This document shows, piece after piece, positions 16,864-25,225 of a DNA stretch of 64,000 bases. The notes beneath the pieces were generated by a model that saw only the letters and a program-made list of their open reading frames with translations, did no database searches and was not told where the DNA came from. The translations under genes were made by a program, and so were the position numbers. Each line of letters begins with the position of its first letter. The first letter of the stretch is position 1. Source of the stretch: Labilithrix sp. (GTDB taxonomy: Bacteria; Myxococcota_A; Polyangia; Polyangiales; Polyangiaceae). The stretch is taken from assembly GCA_019637195.1 (NCBI GenBank), contig JAHBWA010000014.1:1-64000 (forward strand), given 5' to 3'.

Positions 16864-17457
16864 ATGGCACACCGTCCCGCGCTCTTCGCTGCTCTCCCCG
16901 CGTTTGCCCTCGCCGCGCTCGCGCTCGTCGGGTGCAACTCGCCCGGCCTCACCTCGAAGGCGAAGTCGCCGGGCCAACAGGCCGCGGCGCCCGCCGGGAA
17001 GGCGACGACGACCTCCGCCCGCGTCGCCCAGCGCGCGGCGCCCACCTCGCAGGCCCCCGCCGTCTTCACCCCGGGCCTCTCGGTCTCGGACCTCATCGCA
17101 GAGGCGTGCGGGATCAAGCCGCGCGGCAAGGCGGTCACGCCGAGCTTCGAGTACGACTCGGCCGCGCTGGCGGAGGACGATCGCGAGATCCTCGGCGAGA
17201 TCGCCAAGTGCCTCTCGGAGGGCGCGCTCCGCGGCAAGAACGTCGTGCTCGTCGGGCGCACCGACGCGCGCGGCGAGCCGGAGTACAACCTGACGCTCGG
17301 CGAGAGCCGCGCGGACGCCGTGCACCGCTACCTCGTCGACCTCGGCGTCGGCCGGGGACAGATGCGCGCGACGTCGCGAGGCGAGATCGACGCGACCGGT
17401 AAGGACGAGGACGGCTGGGCTCACGACCGCCGGGTCGACATCGAGCTCGCGCTCTGA
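16864..17457 (+). CDS. OmpA-family peptidoglycan-binding lipoprotein
   Basis: The signal peptide ends in lipobox A-L-V-G-C (Cys24). A low-complexity Ala/Pro linker is followed by an OmpA C-terminal domain (residues ~85-197), with V-T-P-S-F-E-Y-D-S-A-A-L as first strand, V-G-R-T-D-A-R-G as diaminopimelate-binding loop and D-R-R-V-D-I-E-L at the end. Such proteins tether the outer membrane to peptidoglycan. The arrangement is Pal-like, but no tol genes are nearby, so it is probably one of several paralogues. Confidence 0.87.
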   Translation: MAHRPALFAALPAFALAALALVGCNSPGLTSKAKSPGQQAAAPAGKATTTSARVAQRAAPTSQAPAVFTPGLSVSDLIAEACGIKPRGKAVTPSFEYDSAALAEDDREILGEIAKCLSEGALRGKNVVLVGRTDARGEPEYNLTLGESRADAVHRYLVDLGVGRGQMRATSRGEIDATGKDEDGWAHDRRVDIELAL

Positions 17458-17509
17458 TCGAGGTCGGGGCTGCGCTTCCGCCGGGCCCGCGGCGGACTAA
17501 GATGGCCGC

Positions 17510-18139
17510 GTGAACGGGGCCCTGGAGAGCGGGACCGCGGAGCTCGTACCGCTGCCGCGGGCGTACTTCGAACGGGACGCGCTCGTGCTCGCGCGCGCGC
17601 TCGTCGGCACGCGTCTGGTCGTCATGCCGGCGCGCGGATCGGCGGCGCGCGTCGCGCGCATCGTCGAGACCGAGGCCTACCGCGGACCGCGCGACCGCGC
17701 CTGCCACGCGCGCGTCGGCCTGACGAAGCGCACGCGCACGCTCTACGGTCCACCCGGGCACGCGTACGTGTTCCTCATCTACGGGATGTACGACTGCTTC
17801 AACGTCGTCTCGTTTGCCGACGGCAAGGGGCACGCTGTCCTCGTGCGCGCCGTGGAGCCCGTGAGCGGCCTCGCCGGTGACGCGAGCACGGCGGGGCCGG
17901 GGCGCTTGACGCGCGCCCTCGAGATCACGCGCGCCGACGACGCGATCGATCTCGTGGCGGGCGAGCGGATCTTCATCGCGGCGCGCGACCGCAGGCCCCG
18001 CATCGCCGTCAGCGCGCGCGTCGGCGTGGCCTACGCCGGCGAGTGGGCGGACAAGCCGTGGCGGTTCTACGATCGCGACAGCGCGCACGTCTCGCGGCCG
18101 CCTCGGCGCTCCATCGGGCGGCACGGCGACCTGGGCTGA
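17510..18139 (+). CDS. mpg: 3-methyladenine DNA glycosylase (Mpg/AAG family)
   Basis: A 209-residue protein of the alkyladenine DNA glycosylase family, which excises alkylated purines. Diagnostic blocks are V-E-T-E-A-Y with the catalytic Glu, the D-R-A-C-H-A region, Y-G-P-P-G-H-A-Y-V-F-L-I-Y-G-M-Y, N-V-V and L-V-R-A-V-E-P. Translation starts at GTG 17510. It is a single gene between an OmpA lipoprotein and a convergent lipoprotein, with no other repair genes close by. Confidence 0.92.
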   Translation: MNGALESGTAELVPLPRAYFERDALVLARALVGTRLVVMPARGSAARVARIVETEAYRGPRDRACHARVGLTKRTRTLYGPPGHAYVFLIYGMYDCFNVVSFADGKGHAVLVRAVEPVSGLAGDASTAGPGRLTRALEITRADDAIDLVAGERIFIAARDRRPRIAVSARVGVAYAGEWADKPWRFYDRDSAHVSRPPRRSIGRHGDLG

Positions 18140-18262
18140 TCCGGAGTCGTCGCGCCCGAGCGCCGGCGACAGGCCAGAGGAAGCTCGGCGTTCGAGCGCC
18201 GCGATCCTGCAGCGTCAGCCGCGGGTGCCTCGCCGCGTGCCGCGCCCGCGCGAGGCCACGCG

Positions 18263-18754
18263 TCAGAGCGACTGCCACACGATCGCGCGCGCCGTGGTCC
18301 CGGGGGGAGCGTCGACGACCAGCCGCAACGTCTCGCCGCGCCGCGCGCAGACCGGTCCGCGCGGAGGGACGAGCCCGGCGGCCGCGGACAGCGCTTCGCC
18401 CCGGGCGTCGCCCGACGCGTCCTCGAACCAGGCGCGCACCGGCGCGCTCGCGCCAAGCGACGCGCGGAAGCAGCCGTCGCTCGCGCCTGCCGTCACGACG
18501 GTCGGCGTCGTCGCGTCGGTCGCGCGGCTGATCTCGCGCATCGACGGCAGCTCGGTCGCGCCGCGCGCGGCGAGATCGTCGAGGCTCGGCGCACGCGTGG
18601 CCGAGCTCGCGTCGGGGCCGTCGCCGCCGTCGCTGACCGCCGGGCTCGCCGACGGCGGAGGGGGCGGCGCGCCCGGGGCCGCAGGGCTTCGCGCGCACGC
18701 CGCCATCGCGAGCGCCGAGCAGATGACCGCGGTCCGGACGTCGCGCGCGATCAC
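18263..18754 (-). CDS. putative lipoprotein (163 aa)
   Basis: A GTG at 18754 gives a signal peptide (T-A-V-I-C-S-A-L-A-M-A-A-C) with an acceptable lipobox. A Pro/Ser/Ala linker leads to a ~100-residue domain containing two cysteines (D-G-C-F-R-A and G-P-V-C-A-R-R-G-E) that could pair. No known domain. The reading frame continues upstream through a tandem repeat but without plausible protein sequence, so the short form is chosen. It lies just downstream of the bactofilin gene on the same strand. Confidence 0.65.
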   Translation of the reverse strand: MIARDVRTAVICSALAMAACARSPAAPGAPPPPPSASPAVSDGGDGPDASSATRAPSLDDLAARGATELPSMREISRATDATTPTVVTAGASDGCFRASLGASAPVRAWFEDASGDARGEALSAAAGLVPPRGPVCARRGETLRLVVDAPPGTTARAIVWQSL

Positions 18755-18761
18755 GCCGGCA

Positions 18762-18878
18762 CTCCGGCGATCTCGCGCGCACGGAGGCGCGCTCCCGGAC
18801 GCTCCCGCGATCTCCCGCGCACGGAGGCGCGCTCCGGACGCTCCGGCGATCACGCGCGCGCGGAGGCGCCGTCCCGGG
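18762..18878. repeat. tandem repeat, ~39-bp unit, about three copies
   Basis: Three imperfect copies (18762-18801, 18802-18840, 18841-18878) share CTCC(G/C)GCGATC at the start, CGGAGGCGC in the middle and TCCCGG/TCCGGACG at the end. The array fills the gap between the bactofilin and lipoprotein genes and runs a few codons into the bactofilin 3' end. Copies differ at several positions, so it is not a fresh duplication. It is too G+C-rich and irregular for CRISPR. Confidence 0.75.
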
Positions 18879-19248
18879 CGGGGCGGCCTTCGGCCAGCTT
18901 CTCGTCCTCGGTGACGTCCATCCGGCACGAGCCCTGGAACTCGACCCCGCGCTCGATGAAGACCGACGGCGAGCTGATGTTGCCGATGAGCTTGCCCGGC
19001 GCGTGGATCTCGATGGCCTGGCTCGCGCGGACGTTGCCGTGGACGGCGCCGCCGCGGACGATCACGGTGGCGACGTCGATCTCCGCGTGGACCTCGGCGC
19101 CGTCGCCGATGATGAGCGTGTCGTCGCTCTTGATCTCGCCGTTGAAGAGGCCGTCGATGCGCACGCGACCCTCGAAGTAGAGCTTCCCCTCGAACCGCGT
19201 CCCGCGGCCGAGGAGCGCCGTGATTTCCGTGGAAGGAAGTGCGTCCAT
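18850..19248 (-). CDS. bactofilin
   Basis: A 132-residue protein with the bactofilin (DUF583) right-handed beta-helix pattern: repeated short strands with G at turns, such as F-E-G-K-L-Y-F-E-G-R-V-R-I-D-G, F-N-G-E-I, I-G-D-G-A-E-V-H-A-E-I and V-I-V-R-G-G-A-V-H-G-N-V. Bactofilins polymerise into cytoskeletal filaments at the membrane, and myxobacteria use several for cell shape and polar organisation. ATG 19248 (M-D-A-L-P-S-T-E-I) is preferred over an upstream ATG because the extension is basic and unlike the family. Confidence 0.92.
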   Translation of the reverse strand: MDALPSTEITALLGRGTRFEGKLYFEGRVRIDGLFNGEIKSDDTLIIGDGAEVHAEIDVATVIVRGGAVHGNVRASQAIEIHAPGKLIGNISSPSVFIERGVEFQGSCRMDVTEDEKLAEGRPARDGASARA

Positions 19249-19493
19249 GCTGTGGCTTCGGGTAGCAGCGGAGCGATGCCGTGGCAATCGGATCGTCATG
19301 AGCCCGCCTCGCGCGAGGTCGCCCGAGCGGGGCGATGCGCGCGCGCCCGTCGCGTCCGCGGAGGCCTTCGCGCGCGCGAAGGTCGCGTCCGCGGACGCCC
19401 TCGCGTGGGCAGCGCTTATCGAAGTGCAAGGGCGCGCCTTTCGCGCGCCTGCACGGTTTGTCGCCGGTTGCCCGTGCGTGCTCTAATGGATGC

Positions 19494-20204
19494 ATGTTGC
19501 CCCGATCCGTTTTGTCGTCCGCGCTCGTGCTCGGCGTGCTCGCGCTCGCGGCTCCTGGTCTCGCGCAGCAGGCGCCCCCCGACGTCCTGCCGCCGGCCGC
19601 CGACAACGACGGCGCGAGCGGCGGCGGCAGCGGCCCCGCGTCGGAGGTGCCCGAGAAGAAGGCGCCTTCCGCGCCGATGGCGGGCTACGCGTACAGCGAC
19701 AAGCCGACGGCGTCGTCTCGGGCGCCGCGCTCGCGCTACCGAGCGCGAGGGCCGGTCGTCAACATGCCGGGCTTCGAGCAGACCGCGGACGGCGGCTCGC
19801 GCCTCTTCGTGCACCTCTCGCAGGGCGTGCCGGTCGAGGAGCGCGCGGCGCAGGGCTCGATCACGTACGTGCTCAAGGGAGCGAGCCCGCGCGTCTGGAA
19901 CAACACCAACGCGCTCGTCACGGTCCACTTCAACACGCCGGTCGCGCGCGCGCGCCTCGTCCCCCGCGGCCAGGACCTCCTGTTCGTGGTCGATCTCCGC
20001 TCCGCCGCGACGCCGACCTGGAAGATGAGCGAGTCGGCCGACAAGACGTCGATGCTGACGATCGACTTCCCCAAGGGCGACTACCTGCAGGCGGGCGGAG
20101 AGGTCGCGGCGACCGACGGGCAGCCCGCCGAGCCGAGGCCGGCCGCTCGTGGTCGGCGCGGCGGCAGGCGAGGCCCGCCTCCCGCGGATCCCCCCGCGCG
20201 GTAG
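19494..20204 (+). CDS. exported protein with a beta-rich (AMIN-like) domain
   Basis: A classical signal peptide (L-A-L-A-A-P-G-L-A-Q-Q) is followed by a low-complexity region, a ~120-residue beta-rich domain (G-S-R-L-F-V-H-L-S-Q-G-V-P-V-E, I-T-Y-V-L-K-G, L-L-F-V-V-D-L-R) and a basic Gly/Arg-Pro tail. The strand pattern is reminiscent of AMIN domains, which localise envelope proteins to peptidoglycan or pili, but the match is only by eye. It sits 57 bp upstream of the LptD-like gene, so an envelope-biogenesis role is plausible. Confidence 0.7.
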   Translation: MLPRSVLSSALVLGVLALAAPGLAQQAPPDVLPPAADNDGASGGGSGPASEVPEKKAPSAPMAGYAYSDKPTASSRAPRSRYRARGPVVNMPGFEQTADGGSRLFVHLSQGVPVEERAAQGSITYVLKGASPRVWNNTNALVTVHFNTPVARARLVPRGQDLLFVVDLRSAATPTWKMSESADKTSMLTIDFPKGDYLQAGGEVAATDGQPAEPRPAARGRRGGRRGPPPADPPAR

Positions 20205-20261
20205 CGCGCGCTCGGCCGGCGCCGCGCGTCCGGACGGCCGCGATGCTCTATAAGGGGCAGC

Positions 20262-22295
20262 GTGCGACGCGGACGACGAAGCAGCTGGCCGACGCGAGCG
20301 GGGGCGCTCGCCGTCCTCGCCGTGCTCGCGCCGCGCGTCGCGGCGGCGCGCGAGGCCGGCGCGCTCCACGACGAAGACGACGCCGACGGCGTCGAGGGCC
20401 TCGAAGAAGAGGCCTTCGGCACGCGCGGGCTCGTCCGCACGCGCGCCGAGACCGTGAGCTTCGACGCCCGGGCGCGCAGCCTCGAGCTCTCCGGGAACGT
20501 CCGGGTGGACTCCCCGCCGTTCCACCTCCGCAGCCAGCGCATCACGCTGTCCCGCACGCGCTACGGCATCGAGGCGGACGGCAAGGGGAGGCTCGCGTTC
20601 TGTCCCTGCCTCGGCACGCCGATCACGATCGAGTTCGAGAAGGCGATCGTCGCGCCCCCCGGCGAGCTGATCCTCAAGGATCCGAAGCTCGAGATCTACG
20701 GCGTCCCGGTCATGTACCTGCCGTGGTTCTGGATGCGGTCGGACGAGAAGGTCGGCCTCCTGCCGCCCGACATCGCGTACCGCGGTCAGGACGGCGTCTT
20801 CGCGGGTGGAGGCGTCCACCTCCCGTGGAAGGAGCGCGGCGCGCGGGAGGCGCTCGATCTGCGCGGCGGCGCGTACCTGAACGGCGGCTTCGTCGCGGAC
20901 GTCCGTCTCCGTACGCCCGTCGGGCGGACCAAGATCCGGTTCGATCGGCTCCCGGGCGCGCGCGCGCCGGTGTTGCCGGCCTCCTCCGCAGCGAGCAACG
21001 CCGACGACGGGCTCGCCGTCGACGCGCGCGGCGCGACCCATGGCGACGGGACGACCATAGCGTGGGACGCCGACGTGATCCGCGGGCGCCGCGGCGTCGC
21101 CGCGACGAGCGAGCTCGACGCCGCGGCGAAGCCGTGGGACCGCGCGTCGGCATCGGGAGCGCTCCGCGCCGGCCCGATCGTCGCCGAGACGGGCTTCCGC
21201 GCCGTGACCCGGCGCGGCGGGGACCTCGTCGCCGTCGAGGCGTCGGGGCCGTTCGCCGCCCTCCGGTCCTCCGGCGCGATCGCCTCCGGCGTGACCTACG
21301 ACGCGACGCTGGAGGGCGGCGCCGTGCGCGTGTCCGGCCCCGCCGCGAGCTTCGCCGCGCTCGAGCCGCCGGCGATCACGCCCGACTCCGTGAGCTACGC
21401 GCGCGCGGACGTCGGCGCGCTCGCCGCGACCACGCTCGGCCCGCTCGCCGCCTCGGTGACCGCGCGCGGCGCGGCGAACGTCGCCGCCGAGGGGCGGCGA
21501 GACGGCGGCGATCGAGCGGGCACGGCGCGGCTCCGGGTCGGCGCGCCGCTCGCGCGCGCGTTCGCCCCGAGCGACGACGACCTTCGCGATCGGAACGATC
21601 CGCTGGTGCACGTCATCGAGCCGTTCGCAGAGGCGTCGATCCTCCACGCCAGCGGTGACGGGATCCTCGGCTCGTTGCCGGGGCGCGGCCTCGCGGCGAT
21701 CTCGGGGACGGCGCCGATCGCCGACGCGGGTCTCGCCTCGACGCTCGGGCGCTGGGGCCGCCGCGAGGCCCTCGAGATCGCGGCCGCCGGCGGCGCGGCC
21801 GGAGGCGCGATCGCGACGTCGGGCGTCCGTCCGCTCGCGCGCGGACGCGTGTCGGCGACGCTCGCGTGGTTCGGCGGACAGCTCGAGACCGCGCACGTGA
21901 TCGGAGGTGGAGGGGAGGGCAGCGCCGTGGTCGCCCGGATGCGCATCGGGCCCAGCGACGGCGCGCGCGTCGTCGCCAACGTCGCGAGCCGCGACGGGAT
22001 CGATCCGGTCCTCGCCCGAGCGCTCACGGACCCGTCGATCGAGGCGCCCGCGGGCTTCCTCGCGCGCGCAGGGACGACGGGCGGCGCGGGCCTCGTCATC
22101 CCGTGGGCGCGCGCGATCGCGACGTCTGTCGGCGTCGACGCCGACGCGTCCAACCAGGAGCTCGTGGGCGCGCGCGCCGGCGTCGAGCTCCGCGATCGCT
22201 GCAGCTGCGTCACCCTGCGGGTCAACGGCTCCCACCGGATTGGTCGCGACGGCGTCGACGTGTGGATCGCGTTCGACTTCGCTGCGGATCGTTGA
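20262..22295 (+). CDS. lptD: LptD/OstA-like outer membrane protein
   Basis: A 677-residue exported protein. After a signal peptide comes an OstA-like region (T-V-S-F-D-A-R-A-R-S-L-E-L-S-G-N-V-R-V), then the LptD hallmark around residues 145-160: I-Y-G-V-P-V-M-Y-L-P-W-F-W. It ends in a beta-barrel with R-D-R-C-S-C-V-T-L-R-V near the C-terminus, comparable to the Cys region of LptD. LptD inserts lipopolysaccharide into the outer leaflet. The barrel half is shorter and more Ala/Gly-rich than in enterobacterial LptD, so a paralogue is possible. Start is GTG 20262. Confidence 0.72.
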   Translation: MRRGRRSSWPTRAGALAVLAVLAPRVAAAREAGALHDEDDADGVEGLEEEAFGTRGLVRTRAETVSFDARARSLELSGNVRVDSPPFHLRSQRITLSRTRYGIEADGKGRLAFCPCLGTPITIEFEKAIVAPPGELILKDPKLEIYGVPVMYLPWFWMRSDEKVGLLPPDIAYRGQDGVFAGGGVHLPWKERGAREALDLRGGAYLNGGFVADVRLRTPVGRTKIRFDRLPGARAPVLPASSAASNADDGLAVDARGATHGDGTTIAWDADVIRGRRGVAATSELDAAAKPWDRASASGALRAGPIVAETGFRAVTRRGGDLVAVEASGPFAALRSSGAIASGVTYDATLEGGAVRVSGPAASFAALEPPAITPDSVSYARADVGALAATTLGPLAASVTARGAANVAAEGRRDGGDRAGTARLRVGAPLARAFAPSDDDLRDRNDPLVHVIEPFAEASILHASGDGILGSLPGRGLAAISGTAPIADAGLASTLGRWGRREALEIAAAGGAAGGAIATSGVRPLARGRVSATLAWFGGQLETAHVIGGGGEGSAVVARMRIGPSDGARVVANVASRDGIDPVLARALTDPSIEAPAGFLARAGTTGGAGLVIPWARAIATSVGVDADASNQELVGARAGVELRDRCSCVTLRVNGSHRIGRDGVDVWIAFDFAADR

Positions 22296-22604
22296 TGCCT
22301 CCGATCGGTGCCGTGCGCCGGCGATCGGTCGCCGCGGGGGCTCGCCGGCGGACGCGACGACAGCGAGCGCCGCGCTCGGACGCGTCGCCGTCGCTCGGCC
22401 GCTCGCCTCGCGCGCACGCCGTGGCGATCCTGCTCTCGCGGGTCGACCGCCGGCGCGCTTTGCTCCTCGCGCTCCAGACATAGTTGAAAGCGATTCTCAG
22501 AGTCACGTCTTGTCCTTGCACGCGCATGCTCACGGTGCTGGATTCGAGGTGCACCGAGAAGACGTGCGCGCACGCGGACGTCACGGGACGAAAGGCGAAG
22601 CGTC
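22296..22604 (+). promoter_or_regulatory. bfr upstream region (309 bp)
   Basis: No convincing gene is present between the LptD-like gene and bfr. Short open frames here have Arg/Ala-biased translations typical of G+C-rich non-coding DNA. The last ~120 bp is locally less G+C-rich and contains a Fur-box-like site (annotated separately), so it is the likely bfr promoter. The first ~180 bp shows nothing I can name. Confidence 0.5.
22485..22499. promoter_or_regulatory. Fur-box-like site upstream of bfr
   Basis: TGAAAGCGATTCTCA matches the 7-1-7 Fur consensus (TGATAATNATTATCA) at 10 of 14 defined positions, in a stretch that is unusually A+T-rich for this window. It lies about 105 bp before the bacterioferritin start. 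A second, better palindrome precedes bfd. Iron-dependent control of this pair is common in Proteobacteria; the identification here is by eye. Confidence 0.5.
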
Positions 22605-23075
22605 ATGAAAGGCGATCCGAAGGTCATCGATCTCCTCAACGAGATCCTCACGGGCGAGCTCACCGCCATCAACCAGTACTTCTTGCACGCGAAGATGTGC
22701 CAGAACTGGGGCTACAAGCGCCTCTACGAGCACATCTACAAGGAGTCGATCGACGAGATGAAGCACGCCGACATGCTCATCGAGCGCATCCTCTACCTCG
22801 AGGGCCTGCCGAACCTGCAGCGCCTCGGGAAGCTCAACGTCGGCCAGACCGTGCTCGAGATGCTCAACAACGATCTCGGCATCGAGGCCGTTGCGATCCC
22901 GCTCCTCAACAAGTCGATCGAGACGTGCCGCCAGGTCGGCGACAACGGGAGCGAGGCGCTGCTCACGAAGATCCTCACGAGCGAGGAGGAGCACGTCGAC
23001 TGGCTCGAGGCCCAGCTCGAGCTCGTCAAGCAGGTCGGCGAGGCGAACTACCTGTCGCAGCAGATCCGGGACTAG
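22605..23075 (+). CDS. bfr: bacterioferritin
   Basis: A 156-residue four-helix ferritin-like protein. The dinuclear ferroxidase ligands Glu18, Glu51, His54, Glu94, Glu127 and His130 are all present, and Met52 is the residue that coordinates the haem between subunits. Bacterioferritin stores iron as a 24-mer in the cytoplasm. It is followed after 176 bp by bfd, the ferredoxin that reduces the haem and mobilises the iron. Fur-like sites precede both genes. Confidence 0.97.
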   Translation: MKGDPKVIDLLNEILTGELTAINQYFLHAKMCQNWGYKRLYEHIYKESIDEMKHADMLIERILYLEGLPNLQRLGKLNVGQTVLEMLNNDLGIEAVAIPLLNKSIETCRQVGDNGSEALLTKILTSEEEHVDWLEAQLELVKQVGEANYLSQQIRD

Positions 23076-23218
23076 CGCCCGCCCCGGTGTGGGTCAGGGC
23101 CGGGAGGCGTGGACGACGCCTCGCGAGCTCGATACGACCTCAGCGGTGGCGAGTCAAATGCCTGATAGTACGGCATTTGTCGCCGGTCTTTCCCCGTGAG
23201 GGGTCGGATCGCTCTTGA

Positions 23219-23237
23219 AATGAAAACGGCTTTCATT
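23219..23237. promoter_or_regulatory. Fur-box-like palindrome upstream of bfd
   Basis: AATGAAA and TTTCATT form a perfect 7-bp inverted repeat around ACGGC, ending 14 bp before the bfd ATG. The core TGAAA...TTTCA matches the outer Fur consensus bases. Its closeness to the start means a bound repressor would block transcription initiation or clearance. The palindrome itself is certain; assigning it to Fur is inference from the iron genes it flanks. Confidence 0.6.
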
Positions 23238-23251
23238 ATCCTTTAGGGGAG

Positions 23252-23506
23252 ATGTACGTCTGCGTCTGCCTCGCCGTCAGCGACCACGAAGTCCAGAGCG
23301 CCATCGAGGGCGGCGCGACGACACGTGAGGCGGTCACCCGGATCTGCGGCGCCGGCGGCGACTGCGGCGCGTGTCACGGGATGATCGCGACGATGATCGA
23401 GGATCACGTCGAAGAGAGCGGTCCGATCGTCTGCTGCCCGCCGGCGAGCGCCACGAGCGAACGTCTCGTGCCCGAGACCGCGCTCGTCCGCACCCGCGCC
23501 GCCTGA
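23252..23506 (+). CDS. bfd: bacterioferritin-associated ferredoxin
   Basis: An 84-residue protein with the BFD-like [2Fe-2S] ligand set: Cys4 and Cys6 in Y-V-C-V-C-L, Cys38 and Cys41 in G-D-C-G-A-C. Bfd binds bacterioferritin and passes electrons to its haem to release stored iron. A ~20-residue C-terminal tail beyond the usual ~64 residues has two more cysteines (V-C-C-P-P) and is of unknown relevance. The Fur-like palindrome just upstream and the neighbouring bfr support the call. Confidence 0.95.
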   Translation: MYVCVCLAVSDHEVQSAIEGGATTREAVTRICGAGGDCGACHGMIATMIEDHVEESGPIVCCPPASATSERLVPETALVRTRAA

Positions 23507-23541
23507 CCGCAGCGCGCCTCGTGCGGCCGCTTGGCGCGCGC

Positions 23542-23652
23542 GATCGTCGCGCCGACGGGGTCGCGTCAGGCGTGCTCGCGCCGACGGGGTTGCGTCAGGC
23601 GTGCTCGCGCCGACGGGGTCGCGTCGGGCGCTCGCGCCGATGGGGGCGTCAG
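23542..23652. repeat. tandem repeat, 29-bp unit, nearly four copies
   Basis: Copies at 23542-23570, 23571-23599, 23600-23628 and a partial at 23629-23652 share CTCGCGCCGACGGGG followed by T(C/T)GCGTC(A/G)GG. They occupy the convergent gap between bfd and the minus-strand gene whose stop is at 23649, and the last copy touches that stop. Near-identity of the middle copies suggests recent slippage or unequal exchange. There are no spacers, so this is not CRISPR. Confidence 0.85.
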
Positions 23653-24284
23653 AAGAAGAGCACGCCTACCGCGGAGAGCGCTCCGCCGGCGAGCGCCATC
23701 GCGAGCTCGGTGCGACGAAACGCGCGCGTTCGGACGAAGCGCACCGCGCCGAGCGCGAAGAGCGCGCCGCCGACGGCGACGAGGAGGAAGACGGTTCCCG
23801 ACGGGACGGCGGGCGCGGCGAGCGCGGCGCGGAGCCTCGCTTCGGACGCGGCGGGAGACGGCGCGCCGCCGGTCGCGGCGCCGGCTGCGTCGATGCGATG
23901 TCCGATCCGCGCGATCTCCGCGTCCGCTCGCTGACGGCGCTCGAGCGCGGTGTCGAGCGCCGCGGTCGCGAGCGTCGCGGCCCGCGAGGCCTGCCACGCG
24001 GCGATCGCGGTCGCGTCGTCGCCGCGACGCTCGGCGTCCGTCGCGATCGCCTCGAGGCGCGCGTGACCGCGCGCCGGCGCGCTGCAGCCCGGGCAGCGCG
24101 CTTCGGCGGCGGCCCGCGCCAGGACGATGGCCTCGACCCGGTCCTCCCGCGCGAGGGCGGCCTCGCACGCCTCGAGCGAGCGGCGCCCCTCCGACGCGCG
24201 GCCGATCCACGCCGTGAGGACGACGACCAGCGCGAGCGCCACGGCCGGGAGGCCGCGGCGGAGCGCCGGAGGCAGGCCGTTCAC
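23649..24284 (-). CDS. membrane protein, coupled to the ABC-2 permease
   Basis: The GTG start overlaps the permease stop (24281). The 211-residue product has an N-terminal membrane segment (A-V-A-L-A-L-V-V-V-L-T-A-W-I-G), a helical periplasmic or cytoplasmic middle with two cysteines in E-A-R-C-P-G-C-S, and two C-terminal membrane segments (F-L-L-V-A-V-G-G-A-L-F-A-L-G-A and A-L-A-G-G-A-L-S-A-V-G-V-L-F). The Cys pair sits between Ala-rich helices. I do not recognise the family; translational coupling suggests it works with the permease. Confidence 0.7.
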   Translation of the reverse strand: MNGLPPALRRGLPAVALALVVVLTAWIGRASEGRRSLEACEAALAREDRVEAIVLARAAAEARCPGCSAPARGHARLEAIATDAERRGDDATAIAAWQASRAATLATAALDTALERRQRADAEIARIGHRIDAAGAATGGAPSPAASEARLRAALAAPAVPSGTVFLLVAVGGALFALGAVRFVRTRAFRRTELAMALAGGALSAVGVLFF

Positions 24285-25213
24285 TGGAAATCTCGGCGCC
24301 GGAAGACGAGCGCGCTCACGGCGAGCAGCGCGACGGCGTATAGGACGGCCGTGCCGAGCGCGCCGAGCACGTACGACGGCAGCGCGATGCTCGGGACCTG
24401 TCCGAGCAGCACCGGCCGCGCGGGCACGTAGATGAAGAGGTTCGGGAACACCTTCGACAGGACGATGCCGATCGAGCGGACGGTGTCGCCGAAGACCCGC
24501 GCCGGGAGGTTGCCGAGCGTGTCGGCGGAGCGGCCGATCAAGAACACCATCACCGTGAAGATCGCGGTGAGGAACGGAGACGAGAACGAGGAGAAGAGCA
24601 TCGCGATCGCCGTGACGATCGCGACCTCGGCCATCGTCAGCAGCGCCGAGACGAGGACGATCTGCCGCTCCGGCCCGGCCCCGTGCGAGACGACCGCCAT
24701 CGCCCCGAACGCGAACAGCGCCCACGGCAGGATCAGGAAGACGCGCGAGAGCTTCGCCCGCCACAGCCCCACGCCGAGCACGACCAGGAGGCTCCCGATC
24801 ACGCCCAGCGTGACGCTGACGTGGACGCTGGACTGCAGCGCGATGATGCCGAGCACCGCGGCGCCGTCGATCGCGACGAACGCGAGGAGCACGGCGAGGA
24901 TGCCGAAGTACTTCCCGAGGATGTACTCGTGGCGCCGGAGCTTGCGGGTGAGGATCGGGAAGACCGTCTTCAGCTCGAGCTCGCGGTAGAGCGACGTCGC
25001 GCCGAGGATGATCGCGACGAGCACCGCGAACGCGGAGATCGACGCGGAGCCGATGTCCGCGACGATGCGCATCTCCTGCCGGACCGACATCGAGGCGATG
25101 ACGAGGGAGTAGGCGCTCGCGGCGAGCGCCGCCGCCATGAGGCCGAAGAGCACGCGCGCGCGCACGGCCTCCCGGTACGTGTTCATCGCGATGGCGAGGA
25201 CTCTGCCGAGCAT
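24281..25213 (-). CDS. ABC-2 type transporter permease
   Basis: A 310-residue protein with six or more membrane segments. The N-terminal A-M-N-T-Y-R-E-A-V-R-A-R-V-L-F-G and the later G-A-T-S-L-Y-R-E-L-E-L-K-T-V-F-P-I-L-T-R are standard for ABC-2 permeases of the NosY/YhaP kind. These export lipids, polymers or drugs together with an ATPase. No ATP-binding gene is adjacent on either side, so its ATPase is elsewhere or the system is incomplete. It is followed by a coupled membrane protein and preceded by a START-like protein. Confidence 0.87.
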   Translation of the reverse strand: MLGRVLAIAMNTYREAVRARVLFGLMAAALAASAYSLVIASMSVRQEMRIVADIGSASISAFAVLVAIILGATSLYRELELKTVFPILTRKLRRHEYILGKYFGILAVLLAFVAIDGAAVLGIIALQSSVHVSVTLGVIGSLLVVLGVGLWRAKLSRVFLILPWALFAFGAMAVVSHGAGPERQIVLVSALLTMAEVAIVTAIAMLFSSFSSPFLTAIFTVMVFLIGRSADTLGNLPARVFGDTVRSIGIVLSKVFPNLFIYVPARPVLLGQVPSIALPSYVLGALGTAVLYAVALLAVSALVFRRRDFQ

Positions 25214-25225
25214 CTCGACGAGACG

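Noticed and set aside
23542..23652. CRISPR array
   Set aside because: Units are directly adjacent without spacers, and no cas genes are nearby. The same holds for the other tandem repeats.
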